NCBI GenBank assembly: GCA_947165895.1
Contig: CAMVCB010000001.1
Coordinates: 62,001-126,000 of the forward strand
Reading direction: 5' to 3'
Length of the DNA: 64,000 bases
Origin: an uncultured Treponema sp.
Lineage (GTDB): Bacteria > Spirochaetota > Spirochaetia > Treponematales > Treponemataceae
This document shows, one piece after another, positions 63,953 through 64,000 of the stretch; position 1 is the stretch's first letter; every line of letters begins with the position of its first letter. The notes beneath the pieces were generated by a model. That model was not told where the DNA came from. It worked only from the letters and a program-made list of their open reading frames with translations, and searched no databases. A program made the position numbers and the translations under genes.

Positions 63953-64000
63953 TGATTAAAATTAAAAAAAATATTTTTATACTTATTTTACTTCTTGTGT
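63952..64000 (+). CDS. Start of an exported or membrane protein, cut by the window end
   Basis: Only 16 codons are visible, beginning MIKIKKNIFILILLLV: a few lysines then a hydrophobic run, as in a signal peptide or membrane anchor. The ATG overlaps the wbaP stop by one base (TAATG), so it is translationally coupled to wbaP. A Wza-type polysaccharide export protein would fit this place, but nothing in the sequence shown proves it. Confidence 0.5.
   Translation, partial: MIKIKKNIFILILLLV

Overview
The window looks like a chromosomal segment of a treponeme (Spirochaetota, Treponema-like, probably gut or rumen). The basis is recognition, not a search: the protein style of the housekeeping genes (Rho with a long N-terminal extension, bactofilin, HU, S20, L31), many outer-membrane beta-barrel candidates beside a glycan locus with no recognisable lipid A genes, and a fused PntC-aminotransferase of the kind reported from Treponema denticola. 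No insertion sequence, CRISPR array, rRNA or replication origin was seen.

Region 1 (1-19250) is mostly housekeeping. It holds a cut-off UvrD/PcrA helicase and an FAD-dependent dehydrogenase; a PIN-type toxin-antitoxin pair bracketed by two identical 51-bp copies of a terminator; and a maltodextrin-type sugar uptake set (binding protein, two permeases, LacI-type regulator, MalQ) with a clear promoter and operator. These are followed by an RlmK-like methyltransferase, L31, Rho, bactofilin, HU, S20, tRNA-Glu, a JAMM-DinG fusion helicase and PlsC. The gaps contain several nested inverted-repeat elements.

Region 2 (19305-36411) opens the surface-glycan island: a Wzi-like barrel, glycosyltransferases, a broken acyltransferase, a Wzx-like flippase, Ugd with a GumK-like transferase, an ArnE/ArnF-like pair, an ArnC-like transferase and WecE. 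Much of 21.1-27.6 kb is visibly lower in G+C than the flanks. Two defence- or conflict-type genes sit inside: an AAA-ATPase with a PD-(D/E)XK nuclease domain, and a DUF3990 ADP-ribosyltransferase-like gene with a small partner.

Region 3 (36553-58475) is almost entirely one plus-strand gene run. It contains a GT-C transferase, a GtrB-like / YdjC-like / GtrII-like set that resembles amino-sugar addition systems, and a duplicated block in which a YidC-like domain is fused to a sulfatase/LTA-synthase-like domain and followed by a TagB/TagF-like protein. The two blocks are separated by a nucleotidyltransferase. Two GT4 enzymes follow, then a complete 2-aminoethylphosphonate route (PepM, Ppd, PntC-AEP transaminase) with its own promoter and palindromic site.

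Region 4 (58545-64000) has two minus-strand Wzi-like outer-membrane proteins, then the glycan-initiating phosphotransferase WbaP and the start of another exported protein.

The working picture is a cell-surface glycan factory. WbaP starts the chain, GT2 and GT4 enzymes extend it, Wzx flips it, Wzi-like barrels hold it outside, and three separate sets add charged groups: an Arn-like amino-sugar set, a YdjC-deacetylated amino sugar, and phosphonate or phospho-substituents. The duplicated YidC-sulfatase fusion with its TagF-like partner is the best candidate for an undescribed system. Functions are inferred from motifs and neighbours.
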